From Patellaria atrata CBS 101060 (taxonomy: Eukaryota; Ascomycota; Dothideomycetes; Patellariales; Patellariaceae): a DNA stretch of 64,000 nucleotides. Numbering within the stretch: the first letter of the stretch is position 1; every line of letters begins with the position of its first letter. The position numbers were made by a program, and so were the translations under genes. This document shows, in pieces, positions 42,795 to 52,516 of the stretch. The stretch is from positions 45,981 to 109,980 of the forward strand of contig MU006098.1 of the NCBI GenBank assembly GCA_010093705.1. The letters are read 5' to 3'. The notes under the pieces were generated by a model. It made no database searches. It had not been told where the DNA came from and was given only the letters and a program-made list of their open reading frames with translations.

Positions 42795-44332
42795 CTACCT
42801 CCCCTCCACGATCCTCTTCAACTCTTCTACCTGCCCCAACACCGCACCCCTACTCGTTCCGCCTACCGCATCCTTCAAATCGACCGCGCGGTCATAATCA
42901 AAACAGCCCCTCACATCCGCATCCAGTCTTTCATCCACGCCCCTCAAATCTGCATCACTAAGCTGATCCATCGGTATCCCCCTCCTCTCCGCCTCCGCCA
43001 CCACCCGTCCACTAACATGATGACCCTCCCTAAACGGTACGCCCTTGCGCACAAGGTAATCCGCGATCTCAGTCGCGAGCATCTCAGGGGCAAGCGCGGC
43101 GCGCATTTTGTCCGGGAAGACGGAGAGGGTCGATAGCACGCCGGTAGCGATCTGGATCGAGTTATGAAGCGTAGGGAGGTGGTCGAGCATCGGCTCCATG
43201 CTCTCCTGCAGATCCTTATTATAGGTGGTAGGTAGGCCCTTGATAGTCATCATGAGGCCGGCCATCTGGCCGAAGGCGCGGCCGGACTTCCCGCGCAGCA
43301 GTTCGAGCGAGTCCGCGTTCTTCTTCTGCGGCATGAGGGAGGAGCCGGTCGAGTAGGCGTCGGCGAGGCGCACGAAGCCGAATTCGAGCGACGAGTAGAT
43401 TATCAGGTCCTCGGCCCAGCGGGAGATCTTGAGCATGAAGGAGGCGCCCCATTGCATTGTTTCCATGATAAAGTCGCGGTCGCCGACGGCGTTCATGGAG
43501 TTGTGTAAGAGGCCGGAGAAGCCGAGTTCGGTTGCCATAGTTTCGCGGTCGATTTTGAAGGGGTTGCCGGCCAGGGCGCCGCAACCGAGGGGGGAGAGGT
43601 TGACGCGCTTGATGACTTCACGCAGGCGGGTGAGTTCGGAGGCGAAAGCTGTCGCGTGGGAGAGGAGCCAGTGGGACCAGCGGACCGGTTGAGCTTTCTG
43701 GAGGTGAGTGTAGCCGGGCATCTACATAGAAACCCACATCAGCTCTGTATATGCATAAACCCGTTTCTCTACTCCCTCATGCGAGGAGGTCAGGGTGAGG
43801 ATGGACTTACGATAAACTCCACCTCCTTCTCCGCCCTGGAGATCGTGACCCTGATCAGATCCTGCAACTCCCTCTCCACACCCCTTAACTCGTCCCTCAA
43901 CCACAACCGCATATCCGTCGCGACCTGCTCGTTCCTACTGCGTCCCGTGTGCAACTTCCCGCCCACCTCCTTCCCAATGACCTCACTCAACCGTCGCTCA
44001 TTCGCCGTGTGTATATCCTCATCGTGCTCTTTTGCCTCGAACCTACCCTCCTCCCACTCTTTCGCGACCACCTCAAACCCGGCGACGATCTGGTCGAACT
44101 CGGATTGTGTGAGGATGCCGGCGTTCAGGTTGGCTCGGGCGAACGCGATGCTCCCCTTTATATCTTGCCGCCAGAGGATTTTGTCGTAGGGGAGCGAGTT
44201 GTTGTAGGCGACCATTAGGGGGTCGAGACCCTCTGGAGAGAAGATTAGCTGAGAGTGAAGGAAGGTTGAGGTGATGGTAGTACCGGTGAAGCGACCGCCC
44301 CAGAGCATGTTTTCAGCGGGTTTGGAGGCCAT
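42795..44332 (-). CDS. ARG4: Argininosuccinate lyase
   Basis: Three exons (44332-44284, 44232-43811, 43721-42795; introns 51 and 89 nt) encode 465 residues. The first intron is a multiple of three without stops, so unspliced reading simply inserts 17 residues; splicing restores GGRFTEGLDPLMVAYNNSLP. Conserved parts are HTANERRLSEVIG, KLHTGRSRNEQVATDMRLW, MPGYTHLQKAQPVRWSHW and the fumarase/lyase signature SSLMPQKKNADSLELLRGK. The enzyme cleaves argininosuccinate into arginine and fumarate. The coding DNA is GC-rich and leaves long open frames on the opposite strand. Confidence 0.97.
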
Positions 44333-44896
44333 TGTGGATAAATTTAGAGAATAGAGGGTATAGAAGTGCAATTTAGTATTAATTGTGTGGATGGGAGTTC
44401 TATTTCGTCGTGACAGTCATAATCTGGATTAAAAAATATATTGGAGCTTTCGCGGAGCTTATCGCACATCTTATCAGCACGTGAACATGAAATGATTATC
44501 TTTCTCCAGCAAGGAGAAGTTAGGCATACTATTTTCTTATGCACGTCTAGCTGTAGTAATTGTGATAGTGTGACCCGACATTATATTTCTTCGAATTGTT
44601 GGTGTTCTTTCGAAATCCACCTTTGACCAGGTACGTATATCAACCATTCCCCTTTAACTTCGACACGCCTGGTGTTGTACAGTTGCTGTACATATGCTGG
44701 CGCGAAGTCGATTTCGGCGCATTGTGAGATTTCTTAGATCGGGACAGTCGAGCCGAATCTCTCTCTAAGCTCGAGTGTACGATAAGGTTGGGTTGTCGAG
44801 TCACTCTAGACAGTTCTGAGTAACTAAAACTCGAAGTGATAGTGATCCAGAGTCTCATTTTTCTCACCACTCTCCCTAATTCGAAGCCGATGTAAT
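44333..44896. other. Intergenic region, ARG4 promoter
   Basis: This 564-bp spacer contains the ARG4 promoter and the 3' end of the AAA gene. A TGACTC-like Gcn4/CPC1 site was looked for: AGTGACTC-type bases occur near 44800 (GAGTCACTCTAGAC), about 470 bp upstream of ARG4. This is suggestive only. Confidence 0.4.
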
Positions 44897-47248
44897 TCAT
44901 CTGTTGGTTAGGGAGCCTGTAGACCAGTCTTCATAGAATGAAATCATTTTAGGGGTAATGACTTTCGCCGTGGAGTCTATAGCATTCTGAAAGTCAGCTC
45001 GAGATATAAGTTCTAGAGGAGCATTCTGTTCCTCCTTTTCAGTATATCGATCAGCCGTAGTATTCTTCGCTTTTGAGCAAATGTCTACGATCTCGGCCCC
45101 AGAGTAACCTTCAGTTTGCTCCGAAAGTTCCTCAAGGCGTACATCCTCAGCTAAGGGGAGGTCTTTTAATCGAATACCTAGTATCTCTTTACGAGACCGG
45201 AAATCCGGTGGTCCTACGTATATTCGGTTAATGAAGCGTCTGAGTAAGGCTTGATCCAGAGATTCAGGTCTATTGGTTGCTGCAATTACCAGCACCCCTT
45301 TTAGAGCAACGATACCATCCATTTCGGTAAGAAGTGTAGTAAGCACATGGAGACCGCTTCCTTGCGAACTACTATTTCTAGATGCTCCAATAGAATCGAA
45401 CTCGTCGAAGAAAATGATGCTGGGACTAGCATTTCGGGCTTTGTAGAATACATCTCGTAGCGCTCTTTCTGATTCACCAACATACATGCTTAAAAGTTCG
45501 GCTCCTTTGACTGATATGAAGTTATAATCCGATTCTGTGGCTATCGCTTTGGCACATAATGTCTTGGAACATCCCGGAGGACCATAAAATAGAACTCCTT
45601 TATCTGGCTCCAGTTTGTAGCTAGCAACAACATCAGGACGCTAGGTATATTAGCCTTTCGAAATAGATAGTGTAGGTGCAGGGTATTTACCTTCAATGGT
45701 CGCTCTAGTACGTTGGACATCGCCTTCTTAATATAATCGTAACCTCCAACGTCTGTCCATCGGACATTGGGCTTTTGAACATGGATCTCTCGGATGGATG
45801 CTGGCCGAGCTTTGACGAGAGCAGACTCGAGATCTTCAATCGTGACTTGAAGAAGAAGTTCACTGCCGTCTACCTGTTCCATAGATGGGACTGTCTCACC
45901 ATTGGTTTTCCTTTCTCCGCCCTTATGCTCATTTCGGAGTTCAGCATGATATCCTGCATACTCACAAAGACGTAATAGATCTTCGCCGACAAAACCATGA
46001 GCACGTCGTGCTATTGACTCTGACACATCGTTGGCAATGTCAAGATTCTGTTCCTTAGCAATATATCTGAGTATCTCTATTCGAGCGTCCGCACCTGGTA
46101 CTGGAAACTCAATCTCCCAAAGAAACGCATCTGGTCTCAACAACTCTTCATCGACGTGGTATAGAGCTTTCGTAGCAGCAACCACTAGGATCTTTTTACC
46201 TTGTATTCCTTTCAGATCTTCCTGTAACTGAACGGATAATGGATTTACATTTTGCGCGTCCCTGCTACCACTTGGGGCAATAGTATCCAATCGATCTATG
46301 ATCACCAAGCTTGGCTGATTTGCAATAGCACTTTCGAAAATCTTGTGGATCGAGGCGGCATTCTTGACTTGTTGATCTATTTTCACAACTTGTTTCCACG
46401 GCGCGCTTGATAACTGGCTAAGCAATAAGCTCTTCCCCGTTCCCGATGGACCGTGGAACAATACAGCTTCTCGTCGAGGCTGTTCATATAAGGTTTTTCT
46501 TAGGTGATGATAGAGCTTTTCAACCTGCTTCTGAAGGCCGGCAATTTTAATCAAGTCGAGATCAATCGGTTTCGACGATGTTTCTGGACCGCTTGGATGG
46601 TCGGAATTCTCTTCTAATTCTATGTGACTCTCGTAATCGAATAGAGAAAACGGACAATTAGTGTTGGATGATTCAGACGTTTCAATATTCTGAATTCGGA
46701 AAAGCTTCTTCTGGTGGGATTTGCTGGACGTTCCATTGCGAATTGTAATCTTAAGGAGAGGGCCTGGTATTACATATCGAGTATTTACTAAAGTAGTGAG
46801 TAAAGGAAATTAAGGAGGACGTTAATATCGTACGGAGAGCATTCTGGCATTCAAATTGGACTTTCCTATACTCGGACCACATAGTAGAATCGCTTTTTAC
46901 TGATATTTCTGCTACGTATACCTTGGTAGCATGTCGTAAAGCATCTTCTTCTATCCTATGAAGAGTAATACGATCCTCAAATTTAAAACTATAACGTTCT
47001 TTCAGATCATCTGTTAGTTTCATAGTTCTCATGTTAGTCTTCCTGTCAGAATGATCCCACAGGATTGCATATCCGTGTCTACCATCAGTTGTGGAGAGCT
47101 TATATAGGCCACCTCTCTCTAAATCGAGTTTACTGATACCTTCCATGGAAAGATATATCTTGTATGCTTCTAATGGGTCAGATATTTTTTCTGTTGAAGT
47201 TCGTTCCGCGGAAAGCGGACGAAGTGCGAAGTCAATTGCTGCAGCCAT
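44897..47248 (-). CDS. AFG2: AAA ATPase of the Afg2/Drg1 type
   Basis: Three exons (47248-46834, 46763-45691, 45640-44897; introns 70 and 50 nt) give 743 residues. An N domain (about 1-205) precedes D1 with Walker A GPSGTGKS (243-250) and D2 with Walker A GPPGCSKT (about 516-523), the latter being the Afg2 form. D2 continues KGAELLSMYVGESERALRDVF and SIIFFDEFDSIG, and the protein ends ITPKMISFYEDW. Afg2 releases Rlp24 from pre-60S particles in the cytosol. Odd points: D1 Walker B reads SLVIIDRLDTIA, with Arg where Glu is usual, and the D2 second region of homology reads ALLRRFINRIYVG, lacking the normal PGRLD arginine-finger spacing. It may therefore be a diverged paralogue. Confidence 0.85.
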
Positions 47249-47483
47249 ATCGCTGCCAATTGTTATTATTTTAATTGTATCCTGTAGGTAATTTTTGAAC
47301 GTATGTTTTGTATTGGAGTGAGTTAAAGAAAATGCAAAAGCTAGACTTTGTAGAGTAGAATCTATGTTTGCTAGTCCTTGGCATTGAACCAAACCCTTTT
47401 AAGGTCGCGACGTTTAAAAGTTGATAGAGCTCCACAACAACTACACTCGCTATGCGACACACCATCCTAGGAGTCGTCAATTG
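47249..47483. promoter_or_regulatory. Divergent promoter, AFG2 / 47484 gene
   Basis: 235 bp separate the two start codons. No specific element was recognised. Confidence 0.4.
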
Positions 47484-50450
47484 ATGCCATCGCCGCGGCC
47501 GCCTCCGCGGTTTCTTCGCCCATCATGGACAGCATTACAGATCCGGGAATCCAGTCATCAGCAAAATCTATGCATCTTGGGTGTCCGCGAATACCACGGA
47601 GATAGTTCTCTCAACATAAGAAATGGAAACCGATATCTGGGGAATAAAAATAATAACAATTTCGGATGTATGACAATTTCGAGATACCGGGACTATACAA
47701 ATGGTCTCTCTTCTCCGCAAAGAATAGATACAATACCTAACCAAAGTACTGGTCGAGGAGATTGTAGAATTCATAACGTGAGGAAGGTTTCGAGGTGTTC
47801 CAGTACGTCCAGAACACTACATACCAAAGACAATGTACATATACTCCCTCATTTTCAACCTATTTGGTCCTCGATTGATCGCCAAGTCACTGTGAGTACT
47901 GCCAGGAGGAAGCTCCATACCCCACGTACCCAAACAAGCCATAAACATCGATTTCGCTTAGAATCATTGAGAACCCATAATATACGGTGGCAAGAGTCAT
48001 ATGGAAGCTATCATTGGATATTGAATAGCTTTTCCCAGAGACCCTATTCATCCTTTACTGGCAAGGGAGGCCTAACAATAGCTCCAGTCGACCGTCCGTC
48101 GAGAGACGCTTCATTTAGCAGAAGTCATACGGATAGTCGAGACTCTGTCAGTCAATCTATTTATTCAGACGGAACCAACTTCTCTAAAAGGAAGTTTGAC
48201 TCGCTGTTGACATTGAAGCTGTCTCGGAGTCATGGATGGAAAAAATTAAAAGTACCAGTCATAAACCTTATTCAACAAATAGCTAAACGATGGGGATTAC
48301 CTTCCTTTTCTGTGGATGAGACTAAAGGGGAATCTGAGCATGAGGGAGCCAGTCATAGGGAGGAAGCTGAGCATAAAGAGGGAACTGTGGATGAAGAGAG
48401 AATGGAGCATAAAAAGGAAACATCATTGAAAGAATCTTGGGACCCACTAGGTCCACAACATGGCGCATCTCTAAGGCCTCATTATGTTGAGTTTATCCAA
48501 GGATCATATGGTCAACTTCTTCCAGAGAATATAATCTACGAATATTATATCCCTAATGATTCTCACGAGCCAATCAACGAATTATATAAAGCAAAACCAT
48601 TAATCAAATGGACTATGAGTGGATTTGAGAAACGAAAAAGTCTACCTCTCACGATACGAGACCTTTTAGAGAAGAAGCATGAATCCGATGCTTCCATTCC
48701 TCCTCGAAACGAGCAACATCCTCACGTAAACCCAAGCGGCAATGCCTCAAAACAAATAAGCTTCCGTTTAGAACAAGAAGCTTATGAAGCATTTCTTAAG
48801 GAACGTAATATTCCTTCTTTTGAGGACTTCTTGAAAATGCAACAAGCTCAATCTTCCCAACAGGACAGCACAACTCCCTCAGCCCCTGATTTAAGTAACA
48901 GTCACCCAAGTCCACAACGAGAGCTACCTAAAGAGAAATTCCCATTTATATCAAGCAAGGAGAAGTCAGCACCAGTTATTGATGCTTCAACGGGATCCAA
49001 AGCTGGCCCTGTCCCTCCATCCACGCCTTCAGCCGCTAACGAGAGACTCGCTGGATCTTGGACGTCTGGGAAGGACATTCAGCCTCAGGAAAGAAGTAAG
49101 GATGAGAAATACCCATTCTCAAGTGCAAACCGGTCTTGGAATATGAAAGAAACTCGAAAGCATCCACTTCAATCTGCCAGTTCAGCAACTCCAGCCCAAC
49201 CCTCAAAAAATAGGGAAGCGCCATCCGCTCCAATCGCAACAAAGTCTCAGGACGCAAAACCTCAAGATAGACCCTCCCCCAACCCTATCCCTCCACCCCC
49301 CCTTACCCTAATGGAAGAGCTCTTCCCCGAAGACGCCCAAAAAATCTCCCCCACCCGCACCTCCCCCCTCATCCCCGTCTTCCCCCTCCCCTCCTTCCCT
49401 CCCCCCCTCAAAATCCGTCACATCCCAACCCATCACACCCAACCCCTCAATAAATCCCAAACCCTCATAACCCTCAAAAACGCCTCCAAACACCTCACCG
49501 ACGCCGACTTCCGCCGCCTTATCCCAGGCGGGACCCACATCCCTTCCTGGACCGCCCCCGCCGGCGGCGCCTACACCTCCGTCATCCCCGCCCGGGATCC
49601 CCACACCCTCGAGCGCACGGGGGATTATTATATCCTGTTCCCCACGTGGAGCGCGGCGAAAGTGTATCAAGACCACGTCCGCGCGTTGTATCACGCTTAT
49701 AGGGCAAATTATTCGCGGCGCGCGCGGTTAGGGTTCGAGCTCGATTCTACCGCGGAGGAGAAGGAGGGAGGGCATAGTCAGGCCGTGAATGCGTTCTCCC
49801 TCTGTCCCCCCGACGCCAGACTGAGGATCGAGCTGAGAGAGGGCTGGACGGCACCGCGCGCGCTGTGGGAGGTTTTTGAGCGGGGGGGTTATGTGGGGGC
49901 TGTGGGGGCCCCTTTCCTTAGGACCTCCACCTCTACTTCGTCGACTGAGCCAGACGCGCATTTGAAAAATGGAAGGGGGATGGAGAGGGAGCGTAGAGTT
50001 TTAGTGACGGTCGAGACTCCGAACTTACCCACCCACATCCTCGTTCGCGCCATCGCCCTCGATGGAACCGCGAGGGGGCTGCGCTGGGGGATTCGTCAGC
50101 CGGTTGAGAGGGGGATTATGTGTTTTAGACCGTCGGCGGAGGAGGGGGGTGTGGATGGTGGCCATGGCAGTGGACACAGTGGACACAACGGGAGCAGTGG
50201 ATATGGGAATGGCAGGAATGGCGGGTACACAGCCATCAGCCCACGCAAACAGAAATGGCGGGATCCGGGCGCTTGGAAGGAGATGCGCGGACGGAGGTGG
50301 GTGATTTGTTTTGAGAGTGAAAGGGAGGCGGGCAGGTTTGTGAGACGCTGGCATGGGGGTGTTTTGCCGTTTTGGGGGAAGCTTGGGGAGGAGGGGGAGG
50401 AAGGGGGGGAGGGGAAGGGACCGGTTGTTAGAGCTGAGGTGTTGTGGTAG
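47484..50450 (+). CDS. Large disordered protein, mitochondrial-like N terminus
   Basis: This 988-residue frame has no intron, counted from the first ATG (MPSPRPPPRFLRPSWTALQI), which has the Arg-rich, acid-free character of a mitochondrial presequence. Residues to about 600 are low complexity and probably disordered, with a Glu/His/Lys-rich patch. From about 655 a conserved-looking part begins: SQTLITLKNASKHLTDADFRR, GGTHIPSWTAPAGG, DYYILFPTWSAAKVYQDHV, RLRIELREGWTAPRALWEVF and RRWVICFESEREAGRFVRRWH, resembling a tandem RNA-recognition-type fold, with a His/Gly/Ser insert. I do not know the family. A role in mitochondrial RNA metabolism is a guess. Base composition changes sharply to GC-rich at about 49260. 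Confidence 0.78.
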   Translation: MPSPRPPPRFLRPSWTALQIRESSHQQNLCILGVREYHGDSSLNIRNGNRYLGNKNNNNFGCMTISRYRDYTNGLSSPQRIDTIPNQSTGRGDCRIHNVRKVSRCSSTSRTLHTKDNVHILPHFQPIWSSIDRQVTVSTARRKLHTPRTQTSHKHRFRLESLRTHNIRWQESYGSYHWILNSFSQRPYSSFTGKGGLTIAPVDRPSRDASFSRSHTDSRDSVSQSIYSDGTNFSKRKFDSLLTLKLSRSHGWKKLKVPVINLIQQIAKRWGLPSFSVDETKGESEHEGASHREEAEHKEGTVDEERMEHKKETSLKESWDPLGPQHGASLRPHYVEFIQGSYGQLLPENIIYEYYIPNDSHEPINELYKAKPLIKWTMSGFEKRKSLPLTIRDLLEKKHESDASIPPRNEQHPHVNPSGNASKQISFRLEQEAYEAFLKERNIPSFEDFLKMQQAQSSQQDSTTPSAPDLSNSHPSPQRELPKEKFPFISSKEKSAPVIDASTGSKAGPVPPSTPSAANERLAGSWTSGKDIQPQERSKDEKYPFSSANRSWNMKETRKHPLQSASSATPAQPSKNREAPSAPIATKSQDAKPQDRPSPNPIPPPPLTLMEELFPEDAQKISPTRTSPLIPVFPLPSFPPPLKIRHIPTHHTQPLNKSQTLITLKNASKHLTDADFRRLIPGGTHIPSWTAPAGGAYTSVIPARDPHTLERTGDYYILFPTWSAAKVYQDHVRALYHAYRANYSRRARLGFELDSTAEEKEGGHSQAVNAFSLCPPDARLRIELREGWTAPRALWEVFERGGYVGAVGAPFLRTSTSTSSTEPDAHLKNGRGMERERRVLVTVETPNLPTHILVRAIALDGTARGLRWGIRQPVERGIMCFRPSAEEGGVDGGHGSGHSGHNGSSGYGNGRNGGYTAISPRKQKWRDPGAWKEMRGRRWVICFESEREAGRFVRRWHGGVLPFWGKLGEEGEEGGEGKGPVVRAEVLW

Positions 50451-50735
50451 TGGATGGGGGAAGTTTTGTGTTGGATGGTGTATATGATACGTGGGAATCG
50501 GTGTGCGTCAGATTTGTAGATATTGCGGATATGTATATATTGTAATGATGCTGAATCGTACTGTGGGTAAATCCTGCAAATATTATCCCAAACGCCGGGC
50601 GCTATGCAACCCACATAACAACTCCAATCCATCCATCTATCCATGCATGCATACATCCACCTTTCTCAACAACCCCACAGTCTCCCAGCCGCGTGGTTTG
50701 ACGAAATGAATAAACACCCCAAGCTATTACGCAAT

Positions 50736-51713
50736 CTACTCATCCATCTGCCACATAAACTCCAACTCTTCCCTCCCCCTTCTCTGATTCCTAGCTTCAA
50801 ACCACTCTCTCTCAAACCCATTCCCTCGCTCAACCCCATCCCACTTATGCCCCGGCTTAATCCCATACCTATTCGGCGCCGCATGACCCTTATAAAGCGG
50901 TCTACCCGTCCTACTCCTCCCCTTCTTCCCCCCCTCCCCTCCAACCCCAGCCATAGGATCCCCCCACCTCTCCACCCCCCTCATCTCCTCATTCAACCCC
51001 TCATCATCCGCATACCTCGCCACCCCCATCAATTTCGCCTCCCCCAGCGCCTCTTTCCTCGCCACCGCCTCCGCGCGCTGCACCTCGCCCTGTCTGCTTT
51101 CCACATCCTCCCGGGCCTTAAGTGCGGCGGCGTCAGCGGCCTTCCGCAACTCGGCGCGCTTGAGCGCCACGTTGACGATGCGCCCCGAGGCGTCGCGGTA
51201 CACCGTCTCTTGGGAGCCAGAGGCGAGCGCGTCTTGAGCCCTCCGCCGTTCTTCTTTTTCGCGGTTTTTGACGGCCGCGGCGACGGAGGCCGCGGATTGG
51301 AGGCCCGCGGGGGCGCCGTTGTGCATTGTTTGTGTGTCGTCGGCGAGAGTTGGGGCATCGTCGGTGCTTTCGGCGGTATTTTCGGCGGCGGTAAGGGAGA
51401 TGATGGCGTCGGCTGCTGCTGTGTCGTTGTCGTCGTTTGGGTTGGGGGTTGTGGTAGAGGCAGAAGGGGCGGAAGAGCCGACGGTGATCCAATTGTCGCG
51501 TGTGGATTTGCGGAATGCCGTGGGTTTGGAGGTGAGGGTTATGGGCGCGTTGTCGTCGGAGTCGTTGGAGTTTTTGCTGGACCAGCCGGTGAGGTCTTCG
51601 GAGGAGATGGTTAGACCGGACGGTTCTACGGCTTTGCGTTTGCGCTTTTTGGACTTTTGGGGGGGTTTGGAGGCTGTGAGGTAGTTCTTTGCCAGGTAGT
51701 CTGCTAGTGACAT
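50736..51713 (-). CDS. BUD13: Pre-mRNA-splicing factor Bud13/Cwc26
   Basis: This single-exon gene of 325 residues, from the ATG at 51713, starts MSLADYLAKNYLTA and continues KKRKRKA, as in Bud13 proteins. The middle is acidic and Ala-rich with a coiled coil (KNREKEERRRAQDALASGSQ, then TVYRDASGRI). The C-terminal Bud13 signature is GRPLYKGHAAPNRYGIKPGH followed by KWDGVERGNGFEREWF and the terminal EEL-FMWQMDE. Bud13 with Snu17 and Pml1 forms the RES complex, which acts in splicing and in retention of unspliced RNA in the nucleus. In-frame translation upstream of the chosen ATG is possible but unlike the family. Confidence 0.94.
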   Translation of the reverse strand: MSLADYLAKNYLTASKPPQKSKKRKRKAVEPSGLTISSEDLTGWSSKNSNDSDDNAPITLTSKPTAFRKSTRDNWITVGSSAPSASTTTPNPNDDNDTAAADAIISLTAAENTAESTDDAPTLADDTQTMHNGAPAGLQSAASVAAAVKNREKEERRRAQDALASGSQETVYRDASGRIVNVALKRAELRKAADAAALKAREDVESRQGEVQRAEAVARKEALGEAKLMGVARYADDEGLNEEMRGVERWGDPMAGVGGEGGKKGRSRTGRPLYKGHAAPNRYGIKPGHKWDGVERGNGFEREWFEARNQRRGREELEFMWQMDE

Positions 51714-51896
51714 TGTGGTGGTGTGAGGTCGGTAGTTGATGCTTTCGGGTGAACTGAATTGATGGAATGATGGATGGTTCGTCAAGATATAATATTTGCT
51801 TGAGGTGCAAACAAGACGCACGGGCCACGTGGATGATGTAGGTATCCACGTAAGTCAAACTTTTAGGGAGAGAACCTGATTAAACAGAAAAAGGTC

Positions 51897-52516
51897 ATGG
51901 CACCTCGATCAGAGGAGGCTTGGGCATTCTTCGCAGCAGTCTACCAGGCTGTGCAAGAAATACCGTCTGGAAAGGTGACCTCTTATGGACATATAGCAAG
52001 GCTTGTGGGAAGACGTAGGTTCAATTCCTTTAATTTGGTACTATAACATACCATGAGCTAACGCAGCTTTCACGATTACAGCAGAATGTCCAAGGTAAGT
52101 TATAAAACCAATTTAGTAGCAGATGAAGGTGACCTAATGCGTGCAGACAAGTGGGCGTATGTCTAAAACATCTGCCTTCAAGCAATACAACTGCGGGCAA
52201 TGACAACGACTCCAACCCCCAATGGCACGACGGAAACGTACCGTGGCAGCGCGTGATCAACTCCAAAGGCGGCATCAGTCCTAGGTAAGTTTCCAGCACA
52301 TTCCCAACGTCTCGGCGAGTCGGGGTCTACAGCAACGAGTTCATCTATTGACAAAGCATGTGCGAACAAAGAGGGCCTGGAGGAGCGGCACGGCAAGCGG
52401 CTGCTCTGCGTCGAGAAGGCGTGCACGTGGATCGAGGTGCCTTGGGAGAGTTCAGCGTCGACTTTGCGGTTTACGGATGGTTCCCTGATGAGTTGCCTAG
52501 CGAGTCGGGGAGTTGA
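51897..52516 (+). CDS. ATL1: Alkyltransferase-like protein (Atl1 type)
   Basis: Four exons (51897-52014, 52082-52094, 52147-52284, 52372-52516) give 137 residues. The second exon is 13 nt. Spliced, the protein reads IPSGKVTSYGHIARLVGRPE, CPRQVGVCLKHLPSS, NVPWQRVINSKGGISPRGPG and ARQAAALRREGV, the fold of O6-alkylguanine DNA alkyltransferase. The reactive Cys of the PCHR motif is Trp here (PWQR), as in the Atl1 proteins that bind alkylated guanine and hand it to nucleotide-excision repair instead of repairing it directly. The second position of that motif, His in most, is Gln. It is divergent from BUD13 with 183 bp between. The exons are too short for simple frame searches. Confidence 0.9.
52082..52094 (+). 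other. ATL1: 13-nt microexon of the alkyltransferase-like gene
   Basis: The order is ...CGATTACAG, CAGAATGTCCAAG, GTAAGTTATA.... These 13 bases supply the codons of the conserved PECPR motif; skipping them would shift frame. Flanking introns are 67 and 52 nt. Confidence 0.85.

Noticed and set aside
42795-44218. Open frames on the plus strand opposite ARG4
   Set aside because: They are antisense shadows with no motif.
44233-44283. Reading ARG4 through its first intron
   Set aside because: This would insert 17 residues in the conserved GGRFTEGLDPL region; the donor and acceptor are good.
51029-51858. Arg/Pro-rich open frames overlapping BUD13
   Set aside because: They are alternative frames of a GC-rich coding region; the BUD13 frame has the family signature.
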